A stretch of 64,000 nucleotides of DNA from Tritrichomonas foetus (taxonomy: Eukaryota; Parabasalia; Tritrichomonadida; Tritrichomonadidae), in NCBI GenBank assembly GCA_001839685.1, contig MLAK01000893.1:70284-134283 (forward strand), read 5' to 3'. The notes under the pieces were generated by a model that saw nothing but the letters and a program-made list of their open reading frames with translations, was not told where the DNA came from and searched no databases. Below, one piece after another: positions 36,564 to 45,938 of the stretch. A program made the position numbers and the translations under genes. Positions within the stretch are counted from its first letter, which is position 1. Every line of letters begins with the position of its first letter.

Positions 36564-38195
36564 ATGATGGAAATCGAAACATCACACAACCCAATGTGGT
36601 CGATTGACTCGAATTGGAATGACCCAGTGATTGACTCGTCCGAGAAAAGCCAAGAATTGAAGAAAAATTTCACTCCAATTCAACGCATTTCCTTAAATAA
36701 TGCAGATATTGAAACTCCTCCTGATAATTTAATCGAAAGTAAGAAACATATGGAAGTGGGAAACATAAAATTCCAGCACAATACAAGTGGCGCAATTATT
36801 TCAGTTCCCAATTTCCAACCAACCAATTTTTCTCAACAAAATAAAAATACCAATTCAAATTCACTCCATTCAAAAGAATCGCTACTTACACCAGTTGCAA
36901 AGAGATCTCGAAATCATCCATATCCTTCTCCAATTCCGTCAAATAAAAGTTTTTCTTTGAATCAGATTCCAGAACAGGCGACTTCATCGAAGCTTCCTTT
37001 TGAGTCTCCAACAATTTCAACGCACTCAATTCCTCGTTCATCGGCGACAGAAGTAAAAATTGCATTCAATGAAATCAATTCTGATGAATCCAAAGGTGAA
37101 AAAAATCCAGTGTCTACACCCGTAAAAAGTTCTGAATTAAGAAAAGTTGTCAAAGTATCTCCAATTTCAATGAAATTTGCACAACAGCTAATTCAAGTTG
37201 TCGACCCAGACATTTTCAAATACCAACCAAAATATGATCAATCATTTGATTATGACAACTTAGATTCCACTTCATCAAGAAATCAAAACACCGAAAATGA
37301 AAGAGAACAAGAAAAAGAAGTTATGGACAACAATTTGAGTGATAATCAAGAAGAAAAAACTACGAATGAATCTCGAAATAACTCTGAATCAATTTTTAAC
37401 TTTACTCCTCATGAAAGTGATTCAAAACAGCATCAGAACAATAATGAAGAAAAAAGTGACTCAGAAAGCGACAATTTGGAAGAAAGTGATGATGTATTTT
37501 CCACACCTTATAAACAATCACCAATTCAAAAATGGCGAAAGATGTCAACACTAAAGTGGGGAATCAATTCACCACCTGCACATCATGAATTTAATGAAAT
37601 CCCAGATAGTTTATTGCACTCAAAAAGGATTTTTGCCCGATTTGATGATGATGATGCAACAGATAATAATTCAGAAAAGAATGAAGAAAAAGAGAATACA
37701 TTTCATAACTTTAAAAATGACAATTCTAATACTAAAAAGAAACCAAAGCATAAAATATCACGATTTTGGAATGATACTGGAAAAATTGAATACAATAGTT
37801 CAGAGAAGGTATCAAGCGAGAAAACTCCAGAAGAGTCCCAAAAATCACCCCTATCAGCCATTCCTCTAATATCCGAAGAAACAAACAATGAAGACAAATT
37901 GGGAATCGAAGAAAAAATAACAAATGAAGAAAGAGTTAAGAGTGAAGAAAAGATGATCGAAAAGAAGCATAAACAAAAAACCAAAGAAATTGTTTTACCA
38001 CCAATGTTTGCTACATCTTGTAAATCAGGTAAAAAACGAATTGAATTCTTAGTTGAAAATGGAGTTCTTTTTGTTTCTACAGGAACAAAAGAATACAAAG
38101 TTAAACAAGGAGAATCAGTGACTTTGGTCAAGGGAAAGGAACTGACTTTATTGAATAAAAGTCATGAGCCTGTTAGACTCATAAAAAAGGAATAA
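36564..38195 (+). CDS. Disordered protein with candidate CENP-C motif and Mif2-type cupin
   Basis: A 543-residue, mostly disordered Ser/Asn/Glu-rich protein with many Ser/Thr-Pro sites (LLTPVAKRSR, VSTPVKSS, FSTPYKQSPIQKW). Near residues 394-412, KHKISRFWNDTGKIEYN resembles the second half of the CENP-C motif (YWxxexxvY), which binds the CENP-A nucleosome. The C-terminal 55 residues (IEFLVENGVLFVSTGTKEYK to PVRLIKKE) have the spacing of the Mif2/CENP-C dimerising cupin: Phe-x-Val, Gly, short beta strands, Asn, and terminal Val-Arg-Leu. Order and C-terminal placement fit CENP-C. The N-terminal Arg pair of the motif is weak. This is a hypothesis from pattern only. The ORF from ATG 36564 is certain. 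Confidence 0.6.
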   Translation: MMEIETSHNPMWSIDSNWNDPVIDSSEKSQELKKNFTPIQRISLNNADIETPPDNLIESKKHMEVGNIKFQHNTSGAIISVPNFQPTNFSQQNKNTNSNSLHSKESLLTPVAKRSRNHPYPSPIPSNKSFSLNQIPEQATSSKLPFESPTISTHSIPRSSATEVKIAFNEINSDESKGEKNPVSTPVKSSELRKVVKVSPISMKFAQQLIQVVDPDIFKYQPKYDQSFDYDNLDSTSSRNQNTENEREQEKEVMDNNLSDNQEEKTTNESRNNSESIFNFTPHESDSKQHQNNNEEKSDSESDNLEESDDVFSTPYKQSPIQKWRKMSTLKWGINSPPAHHEFNEIPDSLLHSKRIFARFDDDDATDNNSEKNEEKENTFHNFKNDNSNTKKKPKHKISRFWNDTGKIEYNSSEKVSSEKTPEESQKSPLSAIPLISEETNNEDKLGIEEKITNEERVKSEEKMIEKKHKQKTKEIVLPPMFATSCKSGKKRIEFLVENGVLFVSTGTKEYKVKQGESVTLVKGKELTLLNKSHEPVRLIKKE

Positions 38196-39432
38196 ACTTG
38201 TTTGTTAGTTCTTAAATAAAGCTTGTTTTTAGATTTCTATTTTAATGATGATTACAAACCATTATAATGGTAATTAATAAATTTAAAAACTTTTATTCTC
38301 AATTTAATTGGAAAAGACAAATTTGAAAGATTTAAATATTATCTGCATTTATTACAAACAAAATCTAATATAAGTATAAACAGGTAAATGCCAAAATGAA
38401 GATACCTTTTAATAATCCGATATTAAATTCAACTACCTTCAAATTAACAGTATCCAATTTTCGTGTAAAAGTTGGTCATATCAAATATCGCACTAAAGAT
38501 ATTTCATTCAATAGTTCCTTCTCCAAAGTTTACATTTTTCAGTAAAACAGAACTCTTAACTAGAGATTTTGAATACATCTTGATAGACTATTTGAATTCG
38601 TTATATGACAGAAACATTTATCACCTTGGGAAACACTAATTTTTATTATGTCAATGAGACCAACTTTATGAAGCCTGTCATATAGATATTAAAAATTTTC
38701 ACATCATCTCTTAAATGCTGCCTTTGCATTTCTTTCTGATTAACTGATGAAGATAGAAAGAATTTCGCTAATTATCAACAAAAATATAGTTAGAAAGAGT
38801 CCAAACAAATCAATTAAATTAGTGTCCATGGCATAAAACAAATCAATCTCGATATTATCATAAAAAATGGGCAAACTCATCTATTAAGGTGATAGAATTT
38901 AGAACTTTAGCAAAATTTTCAAGAGTTATTGGTAAAATATATTAACAATAATCTTTAAGGGTGCACTTCATAAAAAACGGCATATTTAGAAAATATGTTT
39001 GAGAGAATCCCACATTCATTTTATTAGCCTAAGTATTGATGATTGTAAAACTTTTTGTAATGAATTGAAATATTAATACAATATGGAAGACTACATTTAA
39101 ATGCACATTTTTGCATATTTAATTCGTATTTTAATAATTTCACAGATATAATATTTTGCATTACAATCTATTTGTGTGCTTTGCCATTCTTTGAGAAAAG
39201 ATGACTATTATGATGCTCTCACAGTTTAACTTGAAACTTGAGGTTATTAGTGGAAACGATTGATTTTCATATCACATATCAAAAGAGTATGGTGAATATG
39301 GAAATATCATGGTTAAATGCGATTTCAGAAAGAAATGAACAATACAATTCATTAATTCAGAAGTTTTTACTTTGACAATAAATAAACACTTGTCGTTTTA
39401 TCGTAAAAGGATTTTTTTTATTTTTCTTTCAC
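38196..39432. other. AT-rich spacer, nothing recognised
   Basis: About 1.24 kb between two plus-strand genes. No ORF with coding character, tRNA, tandem array or AAGGTCAA motif was noticed. Confidence 0.5.
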
Positions 39433-39885
39433 ATGGCAGAAACCACACTTACCCCAGAACAAGTCGCTGAATACCGTGAAGCTTTTAATGTTTTTGATAA
39501 AAAGAGCGAGGGCTGTATCTCAACCAAAGAATTAGGTACAGTTATGAGATCAATCGGACAAAATCCTTCAGATAACGAACTCCAAGAAATGATAAAGCAG
39601 GCCGACGCAGACGGAAGTGGAACAATCCAATTCGAGCAGTTTTTGAAATTGATGAGCGCCCAAAAAAGCGAAGGAGAATCATTGGAAGAAATTATCGAAG
39701 CTTTTCGCGTATTCGACACCGACGGCGATGGAAAGTTCTCTACTGCTGATATGACTCGAATTTTGAAGAACCTCGGCGAGCCACTCACCCAGGAAGAAAT
39801 CGATGAAATTATTGCACAAGCTGACCCACAAAAGGAAGGTCTTATTGATTATGCCGCTTTTGCCAAATTAATGCTTACTTCATAA
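39433..39885 (+). CDS. Divergent calmodulin-like EF-hand protein
   Basis: A 150-residue four-EF-hand protein of calmodulin length. The start, [20 protein letters not shown], and [20 protein letters not shown] are close to calmodulin. Loop 2 ([12 protein letters not shown]) and loop 3 ([12 protein letters not shown]) keep calcium-coordinating residues, although loop 3 ends in Asp. Loop 1 ([12 protein letters not shown]) has Lys at position 3 and Glu at 5. Loop 4 ([12 protein letters not shown]) lacks the position-12 Glu, so these two are probably poor calcium binders. It would act as a calcium sensor or light-chain-like protein. The next gene downstream encodes a coiled coil with Sfi1-like segments, a possible but unproven partner. 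Confidence 0.88.
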   Translation: MAETTLTPEQVAEYREAFNVFDKKSEGCISTKELGTVMRSIGQNPSDNELQEMIKQADADGSGTIQFEQFLKLMSAQKSEGESLEEIIEAFRVFDTDGDGKFSTADMTRILKNLGEPLTQEEIDEIIAQADPQKEGLIDYAAFAKLMLTS

Positions 39886-40006
39886 AGCTATGAAACTGTT
39901 CTACGTTTTTTCCCCTTCTCTTTTTTTTCTTCGATCTTCTCAAAATGATAGAGTTTTGACTAAAATAAGGTTTTATACTTCTGCATTATGACCGAACTAA
40001 AAAAGG

Positions 40007-40036
40007 ATTACTACCAAGTTTGGCCAATTCTCAAGG
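40007..40036 (+). repeat. Dispersed 30-bp element, copy A
   Basis: Matches 45331-45360 at 26 of 30 positions. It starts ATTACTAC and ends AAGG. It is about 590 bases before the start of the gene at 40624. Confidence 0.45.
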
Positions 40037-40356
40037 GTAGTGATGTTCAGCTTCCTTTGAATTTTGTTATTGTGAAGTGAAAGGTCAAATAAAGGCCAAA
40101 AGTGGCCATAATTAAATGAGTATATGTGATGTGAACTTTGCTGGTTCTTTGGGTCACTTCGACTTGGAGGAAGCGCTGGCGCCTCAACTTAGGGGGGCCT
40201 AAAGGGTGATGTGAGTTTCTGGCTTGTTTTTTGGGTTTAATGCAGAGGTATATATATCTTTATTCACATTTCCGTATGGATTAAACATTCTATAGTTAGA
40301 AAAAAAAATAAGCTCGGAATTGTAAATGTCAAGTGAGATTGGCAATGATAACAAAT

Positions 40357-40375
40357 AAGGTCAAATAAGGGTCAA
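40357..40375 (+). promoter_or_regulatory. AAGGTCAA motif with adjacent GGGTCAAA variant
   Basis: An exact AAGGTCAA followed at once by a near copy, AGGGTCAA, about 250 bases before the gene at 40624. Another exact copy is at 40081-40088. A regulatory role is inferred. Confidence 0.25.
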
Positions 40376-40623
40376 ATGCATGAATGAATAAATTTAAAAG
40401 ATATTTGAAGGCCCTTCGACTCATCAGGTTATTGGAAGAGACACTAGTATGTGATGATAACTTTTCCAAGTAAAAATAACCAAAAGAACAAACAAATATC
40501 ACTCATCATCAATTACCTTTTTCATGCTCTAATTTAACCTTTATTTGACTTATTTTTTTCCAAACCGCAAATCATTCTGAAAATTGCAAAAAATAAAAAT
40601 TTCTTAACGTACAGAATGAACGA

Positions 40624-41712
40624 ATGAAGCCATTACAATCTTATCGCATTACACATGCATTTCCTTATGATTCAATTTCGTTCTGTGAAGAAATATTCCC
40701 AGGTTTCACAATTATTCGAAACAAAATCGTAAAATGCAATTATTTCAATTTATGGAGAACACAGTTTTTGAAAAAACCCAAATCATCGCCAATATTCGTC
40801 GAAAAACAAAATCAAATCCAGTATTTAGACTTATTCATTAACCATTTCCAAGAAAAGCAAATTTTACGAAAGTTTTATAGTCAATGGAAATGGAGAACGA
40901 ACGAGTTGCGCATTTCAAAAATCACGAATAATAGCAATGATGATGAAGACAACACAGCACTTTCAAAAGAGATCAATGAAGCTGTTGATCCGAAATATAT
41001 CGAGTTCATGACAGAACTTCAAGAGTCTATCAGTCATGAAGCGAATTTAAAAACAACTATCAGTGTTTTGGATAAAAAGTTAGCTGAGCTTACTGATGTA
41101 GAAACGCAAACACGCGTGAAAGCAGATCGTTTGTTACGAAAATGCGACATTGCTTCAAGCACATACGAAAGTTTACTTAGACAACTATCTGAAATGAAGA
41201 TTACTCATAGAGATCATATTGCTGCACTTCAGGTTCAAATTGGTAAATCTCATGACTCATTCGTTTCTCATTCAAGTAGTGAAATACTTGAATCCATTTC
41301 ACAAGACCAGGCAAAGTTTCAAGAAAAAAGCACTCATCTCAAAGACTTGATTGAAAAAGAGAAAGAAAAAGCAGCTATTCTGAGAACGCAAATTCAACTT
41401 CTTGAAAAAGAAAATCAGGAAGAAGAAAATGAAATAAAATACCTAAAGGAAGAAATCGAAGATTTCCCAAACCCAGAGTTGAAACCTTATCAGGTTGAAC
41501 CAAACAGTAAAATAGTTGAGTTGAAAAAATTATTAATGACAGCTGACCAGCAGCTTCAAGCTACTTCTGCTATATTACAAAAACAAACAAATCAGATAAA
41601 AGAGCTTGATTTACAAATAATTAAAGATAGAGTAACACTTGATCAACTGAGAAATCCACCTTCTCATAAGAAAATGATACCTAAAAAGTCTCGGCTTGTG
41701 ACCCAATATTAA
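40624..41712 (+). CDS. Coiled-coil protein with Sfi1-like N-terminal segments
   Basis: A 362-residue protein. Residues about 35-90 contain two segments with an aromatic-x2-Trp pattern (CNYFNLWRTQFLKK and LRKFYSQWKWRTNEL), reminiscent of the centrin-binding repeats of Sfi1. From about residue 120 to 345 the sequence is coiled coil (SHEANLKTTISVLDKKLAEL, KEKEKAAILRTQIQLLEKEN). A basic tail follows, KKMIPKKSRLVTQY. A cytoskeletal, basal-body or centrosomal role is plausible, and a calmodulin-like gene lies just upstream. No defined family is recognised. The ATG at 40624 overlaps the stop of a four-codon upstream ORF. Confidence 0.8.
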   Translation: MKPLQSYRITHAFPYDSISFCEEIFPGFTIIRNKIVKCNYFNLWRTQFLKKPKSSPIFVEKQNQIQYLDLFINHFQEKQILRKFYSQWKWRTNELRISKITNNSNDDEDNTALSKEINEAVDPKYIEFMTELQESISHEANLKTTISVLDKKLAELTDVETQTRVKADRLLRKCDIASSTYESLLRQLSEMKITHRDHIAALQVQIGKSHDSFVSHSSSEILESISQDQAKFQEKSTHLKDLIEKEKEKAAILRTQIQLLEKENQEEENEIKYLKEEIEDFPNPELKPYQVEPNSKIVELKKLLMTADQQLQATSAILQKQTNQIKELDLQIIKDRVTLDQLRNPPSHKKMIPKKSRLVTQY

Positions 41713-42005
41713 TATTTCGTGATGTATGATGTTGTTATGTATGAATGTTGTATTTTATTAATAAATATAAGTAACATGAAATATTGTATTTTCATTCCAC
41801 TTATTTTCAATCTTTATTTTCTTTAAAAAATTGTAATATTATTGAAATGAATCTTGATTTAAGGTTAACATATTAATATTCTCCATCTATATGTATTTAA
41901 ATTAACTGGTTAGACCATCAAAAATATTACAGAAGACTTTATGGGATTCACACTTTGATAAATAAAAAATAAAATGAGGAAATAGTTAAACGTGTAACAT
42001 CATTT

Positions 42006-43607
42006 TTATAAAGAAATCTTTAATTGTATGCTTTCGCAATGCTTTCTTAAAGCGTTCAACATCTCTTCCTCAGTCAATTGACCATTGATATCAGTTTTGA
42101 TATCATTATTATATTTTGTAAAGAGCTCGAATTCCTCGAGATTGTTATAAATATAAGTGATTAATTTATCTTGGAATGGATCACGTTTATCAAATTGTCC
42201 ATTTTTCTTTGTTTTGAAAGGAGGATACCATCTCACATAGCGCGCAATTGCGTAAGCTGCTTCAGCATTGATTAATTTAGATCCAGATGATTCAGCAAAT
42301 TTATGAACATTTTTAACAGCCTTTTCAGTTACATATTGTGTCACTTTCTCTGAAGAATAGCCAATTAGGTCTGCAATGAAATGAAGAGCGATTCCAAGAG
42401 AAAGTTCAAGTGCTGGGAAGTTTTCTTCATGTTCAGGTTTGACTGCTAACAAATTTTGTGGTGTTTCTGATTTGTCAACAGATTTCATTTCACCAATGAA
42501 ATATTGGAAACAGAGCTGTGGAAGTGTAATTTGTGGATTGGCGAGGAGAAAATGCCTTAAAACAAGTCCATCAAAGAAATTTGATTTATAAAGTAATTTT
42601 TGGGTGACATAAGCATTTGACCAACCAGCAAATACGATAAGATCTCTTTCACGAAGCGAATCAGCAAGTTGTGCTGCTTTAGAATCTGGTAAACTACCAA
42701 TTGGATATAAAAGGTCAAAATTCATGTTTGGATATAATATTCTGGAATTTGCTTGACAAACTTGAGTAATAAATTTAGCAAATTGTGGTAAAGTATTTCC
42801 GCAGTTCATTAAAAAAGCTCTACAGTCATCATTTTCAGTTTTTGAGATAACATTATGATCATGGATGAACTTGGAAATTGGTGATTTATTCTCAAGCTCA
42901 TTTATTAATTTTTCACCAGCTATAAATGCATCGGGAACATTTCCAAGAAGTAAAAATTGGAAATTGAGAGGGTTTTCAAAGGATGATGAAACAACCAAAT
43001 TTTGAACAAATGAATATCTCAAAAGTGGATCTTCAATTTTTTCTGTTTCACAAATGTAACTGACAATACGCAACAGTAAGAACAAGTGCTTTTTGGCAGC
43101 TGATCCTGTGCTCGCCATTGCTGACTCAAGGATAGTGCACCAAACTGAGCCGAGGGAGCCACGCGGTATTTCCAAAAATTCAAAGCAAAACGAAATAATA
43201 TTCAAAAGCAGGCTTTTTTCGATAGGCGATAAAGATCCTTGGAACCAGCCGACGAGAACTTGGGGAAGGTGAACTGATTTGAATATATTTATTGTTTCTG
43301 TATAGGGAGTTTGGCTGATAATCATTGCATTGAGCTGTTCGAGAGTATTTTGTCTTGTGCTCGGATTCTTGGAATATTCGATCATTAACTTTGCAACACT
43401 ATCTGTCAGTGGCTTGGTGTTTGGATATTTTGTTCTCAAGTATTGAACTTCGGTAAACGAATATAAAATATTTAAAAATGAAGGAAGTGAGATTGCATCA
43501 TGAATTTGAGCAGCAAGAGACTTTTGTTGTTTGAATAAATTCGGTTGAAGTGGGCGCTTTAAATGAAATGGAACAAAAGACAGTTCTTCTTTTTGGGGTG
43601 GATTCAT
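42006..43607 (-). CDS. Helical protein of unknown function
   Basis: A 533-residue protein starting MNPPQKEELSFVPFHLKRPL. The frame also has an ATG at 43640 that would add MLALFLYRNFI, but the internal start looks more natural. The whole protein is predicted helical, with repeated Leu-rich stretches (SLLLNIISFCFEFLEI, KHLFLLLRIVSYICE, LALSLGI-like), suggesting an armadillo/HEAT-type solenoid. There is no signal peptide or membrane span. I do not recognise a family. Codon use and length leave no doubt that it is a gene. Confidence 0.78.
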   Translation of the reverse strand: MNPPQKEELSFVPFHLKRPLQPNLFKQQKSLAAQIHDAISLPSFLNILYSFTEVQYLRTKYPNTKPLTDSVAKLMIEYSKNPSTRQNTLEQLNAMIISQTPYTETINIFKSVHLPQVLVGWFQGSLSPIEKSLLLNIISFCFEFLEIPRGSLGSVWCTILESAMASTGSAAKKHLFLLLRIVSYICETEKIEDPLLRYSFVQNLVVSSSFENPLNFQFLLLGNVPDAFIAGEKLINELENKSPISKFIHDHNVISKTENDDCRAFLMNCGNTLPQFAKFITQVCQANSRILYPNMNFDLLYPIGSLPDSKAAQLADSLRERDLIVFAGWSNAYVTQKLLYKSNFFDGLVLRHFLLANPQITLPQLCFQYFIGEMKSVDKSETPQNLLAVKPEHEENFPALELSLGIALHFIADLIGYSSEKVTQYVTEKAVKNVHKFAESSGSKLINAEAAYAIARYVRWYPPFKTKKNGQFDKRDPFQDKLITYIYNNLEEFELFTKYNNDIKTDINGQLTEEEMLNALRKHCESIQLKISL

Positions 43608-43989
43608 GATAAAATTTCGATATAAAAAAAGTGCCAACATTACTTGTTCTCAAAAATTTCATATGTTTAATTATGTCATATCAACTTTTTATATAATTTT
43701 CTTTTAGCTTTTATTCGTTCTTTTCTGAAACATTTTTACATCCAAAACATTGTTTAACATGATGTTCTGGTTCTTTGAAAGAGATGACTTGGATTCACCA
43801 CGAGCATTTCTTTCACTTCATTCAAATAATCAAAATAGATATAATCAAATTGAAGAAATAAACATTCTGTTGTTAAATTGAACCTTGTTTTTAAAGGAAT
43901 GAATACAGTGTATTCAATATATATAAAGAAAATAGAGAAAAATTAAATGATACGGAGTTCTTTTATGAAATTAATTGTCCAATTCACTT
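43608..43989. other. Short spacer, nothing recognised
   Basis: AT-rich DNA between two minus-strand genes. No motif or ORF of note. Confidence 0.45.
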
Positions 43990-44439
43990 TTATGCGGATG
44001 GATTAATTAATTGGTCAGCAAGAGCAGAGATTTCTCTGAATTGTTCTGCTTGTCTTTGAACTTTCTGCTTTAATTGATTATTTTCTTCAACAAGTTTGGC
44101 GATTTGTTCTTTGAGTTGAGAATCGAGATTGCTGACAAGGGCCTGGCATTGTGGGGAGTTTGTGTCGAAATCTTGTCCTGGATTTGGCGTAACTAATGTA
44201 ATTTGCAATTTATTTTGGTTGTTTAAATCGTCACCTGTAATATTTTCCTGCTCACGAAGAGAGCAAATCAAAAGGTGGAGCTTCTTAATTGAGTCTTCAT
44301 AGTCGCCTTGTGGGGCTTTTTCGAGATACCTTTGGACATTCTCAATGACTGGGTCGTTTGATGAAGAATAGGGGAGAATTTCCTTCATATATTTAAATTC
44401 TGTGTCTGAGAAAATTGGAGTCTTGAAGTTTTGGGACAT
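43990..44439 (-). CDS. Small coiled-coil protein of unknown function
   Basis: A 149-residue protein from ATG 44439. The first part (IFSDTEFKYMKEILPYSSSN) is globular-like. A helix near residues 45-65 (DYEDSIKKLHLLICSLREQE) is followed by a Pro/Asn linker and a C-terminal coiled coil, LDSQLKEQIAKLVEENNQLK. No membrane segment or signal is present. It could be a subunit of a larger assembly. No family is recognised. Confidence 0.75.
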   Translation of the reverse strand: MSQNFKTPIFSDTEFKYMKEILPYSSSNDPVIENVQRYLEKAPQGDYEDSIKKLHLLICSLREQENITGDDLNNQNKLQITLVTPNPGQDFDTNSPQCQALVSNLDSQLKEQIAKLVEENNQLKQKVQRQAEQFREISALADQLINPSA

Positions 44440-45938
44440 TTTGATGCGGAAACAAGCAACTAAAGAAGTTGGAAATTTGAGAAGATTCTGAAAAAGTTGT
44501 TATTGTTGTAAAAATTCAATATGAAAGAGAATCGTTTCTATGTTTTATGAATTCTTCTCAGAAATCTGCATCATTTGTTATTTTGTGTGCAAATTGATCG
44601 TTGACACTATCGATTTTTTTGGGTTTGATATCAATCCTGACGAAAAAGTTGAGAAGAATTACCTCTGTTAACAATAAGAACTCTATCAATGATCTTTTCT
44701 ATGAGATGACATTTAAATGAAGGAATATTTATGCTGATTCAATAAACATCAAATATTATTAAAAATGCATAATCAAATTTTCAAGAAAAATTATTAACTT
44801 ATAATATCGATGAAAATAATTACAGAATGGAGATATGAGAAAATGAAGTATTGAGATATATTTCGACAAATAGTTTGTGTCAACTTTGTAAAGAGAAGCA
44901 CTTTTTATGTGAAGATTCTGACGAATGCCACTTTTTATATTTGCTTAGACTTAGTGACCAAAGAATCATACAAAAATAATTTTTATTTCCGATCACTATA
45001 ACCTAATGGAAATCACCTTGGATTTGGCATGTGTATTTTCCAACCAAACAGTCTCACAATGATATTTGAATTGGTATCTTTAATAACAACTATAGATTTA
45101 GAATGGATTAATTTTGGACTATCTCGGAGCTGTAGTGTGATCTAATGGAAAATTGGCTGCTCGCGACTATAAACAGTTATGATAGGAATTCCATCATGGA
45201 ATTTAGACCTGTGATGGACGACACTTTTTATCAAGGTGAATTTGAAAGGTCAATCATAAAACGAGTTGTTTTTCAATGTGTATCATTGCATCGTAATTAA
45301 GATGCTATACCTATTTTAACGTGAAAAAATATTACTACTAAGTGTGGTCAATTCTAAAGGTGAATGTGAATATTTGGGTTTACTTTTGTTCGCAATGCAG
45401 AAATATAAGAGAAGCAAACTTTGAAATATAGATAATCAAACAAAACATATGGCATTATTGAATAAAATGATTTAATTTTTTTCTTCAAGTTTGATGGTGA
45501 GTAGTTTTTTGGATAGCTAACATAACAATCGGTTTTATGATTTTTTTTGCGAATGAATGAAATAATTTCTTAAAATTCAAAATCATTCAATAAATAACGA
45601 GGTTTCAGAACATTATATTTTTAAGAGAAATCCAGAAATAACTCCAATTGAAAATCATAAGCCAAAATTAGTGAAAAAGTATAATATCAATATGAAAAAC
45701 AACGAAAAATCCTGAAAAATCAAAAACTCGTTATCAGACAATTCCGATAATTTTCTTGTCGCAGTGTCTCATTTTTGGAGATATCTCACTCACTTCATTT
45801 TTTTCTCAAAAATTAACAAAAAGTATTGAAAATATGGGGAATAGAACAGAATATTTGTAAAGTATTCAATTACCACATTTTGAGAAAAATAATCAATCCA
45901 AATTACAATTCAAATTTTTCAGTAAACACGTTATTCAT
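44440..45938. other. Divergent spacer with dispersed element
   Basis: About 1.5 kb. It contains AAGGTCAA at 45246-45253 and the second copy of the 30-base element at 45331-45360, about 580 bases before the TCAF-like start. The DNA around 45120-45240 is a little GC-richer than the rest. No coding sequence was seen. Confidence 0.45.
45331..45360 (+). repeat. Dispersed 30-bp element, copy B
   Basis: Matches 40007-40036 at 26 of 30 positions. A further weak match follows in both places, with TTTGGGTTTA and then AATGCAG. It may be a fragment of an old dispersed repeat or a conserved upstream element. Confidence 0.45.

Larger units (their letters stand above)
39886..40623. other. Spacer with AAGGTCAA motifs and a shared 30-bp element
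   Basis: Contains a 30-base element (40007-40036) found again at 45331-45360, AAGGTCAA at 40081-40088 and 40357-40364, and a GC-rich patch around 40170-40205. A four-codon upstream ORF from ATG 40617 has a TGA that overlaps the next gene's start codon. Confidence 0.45.
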
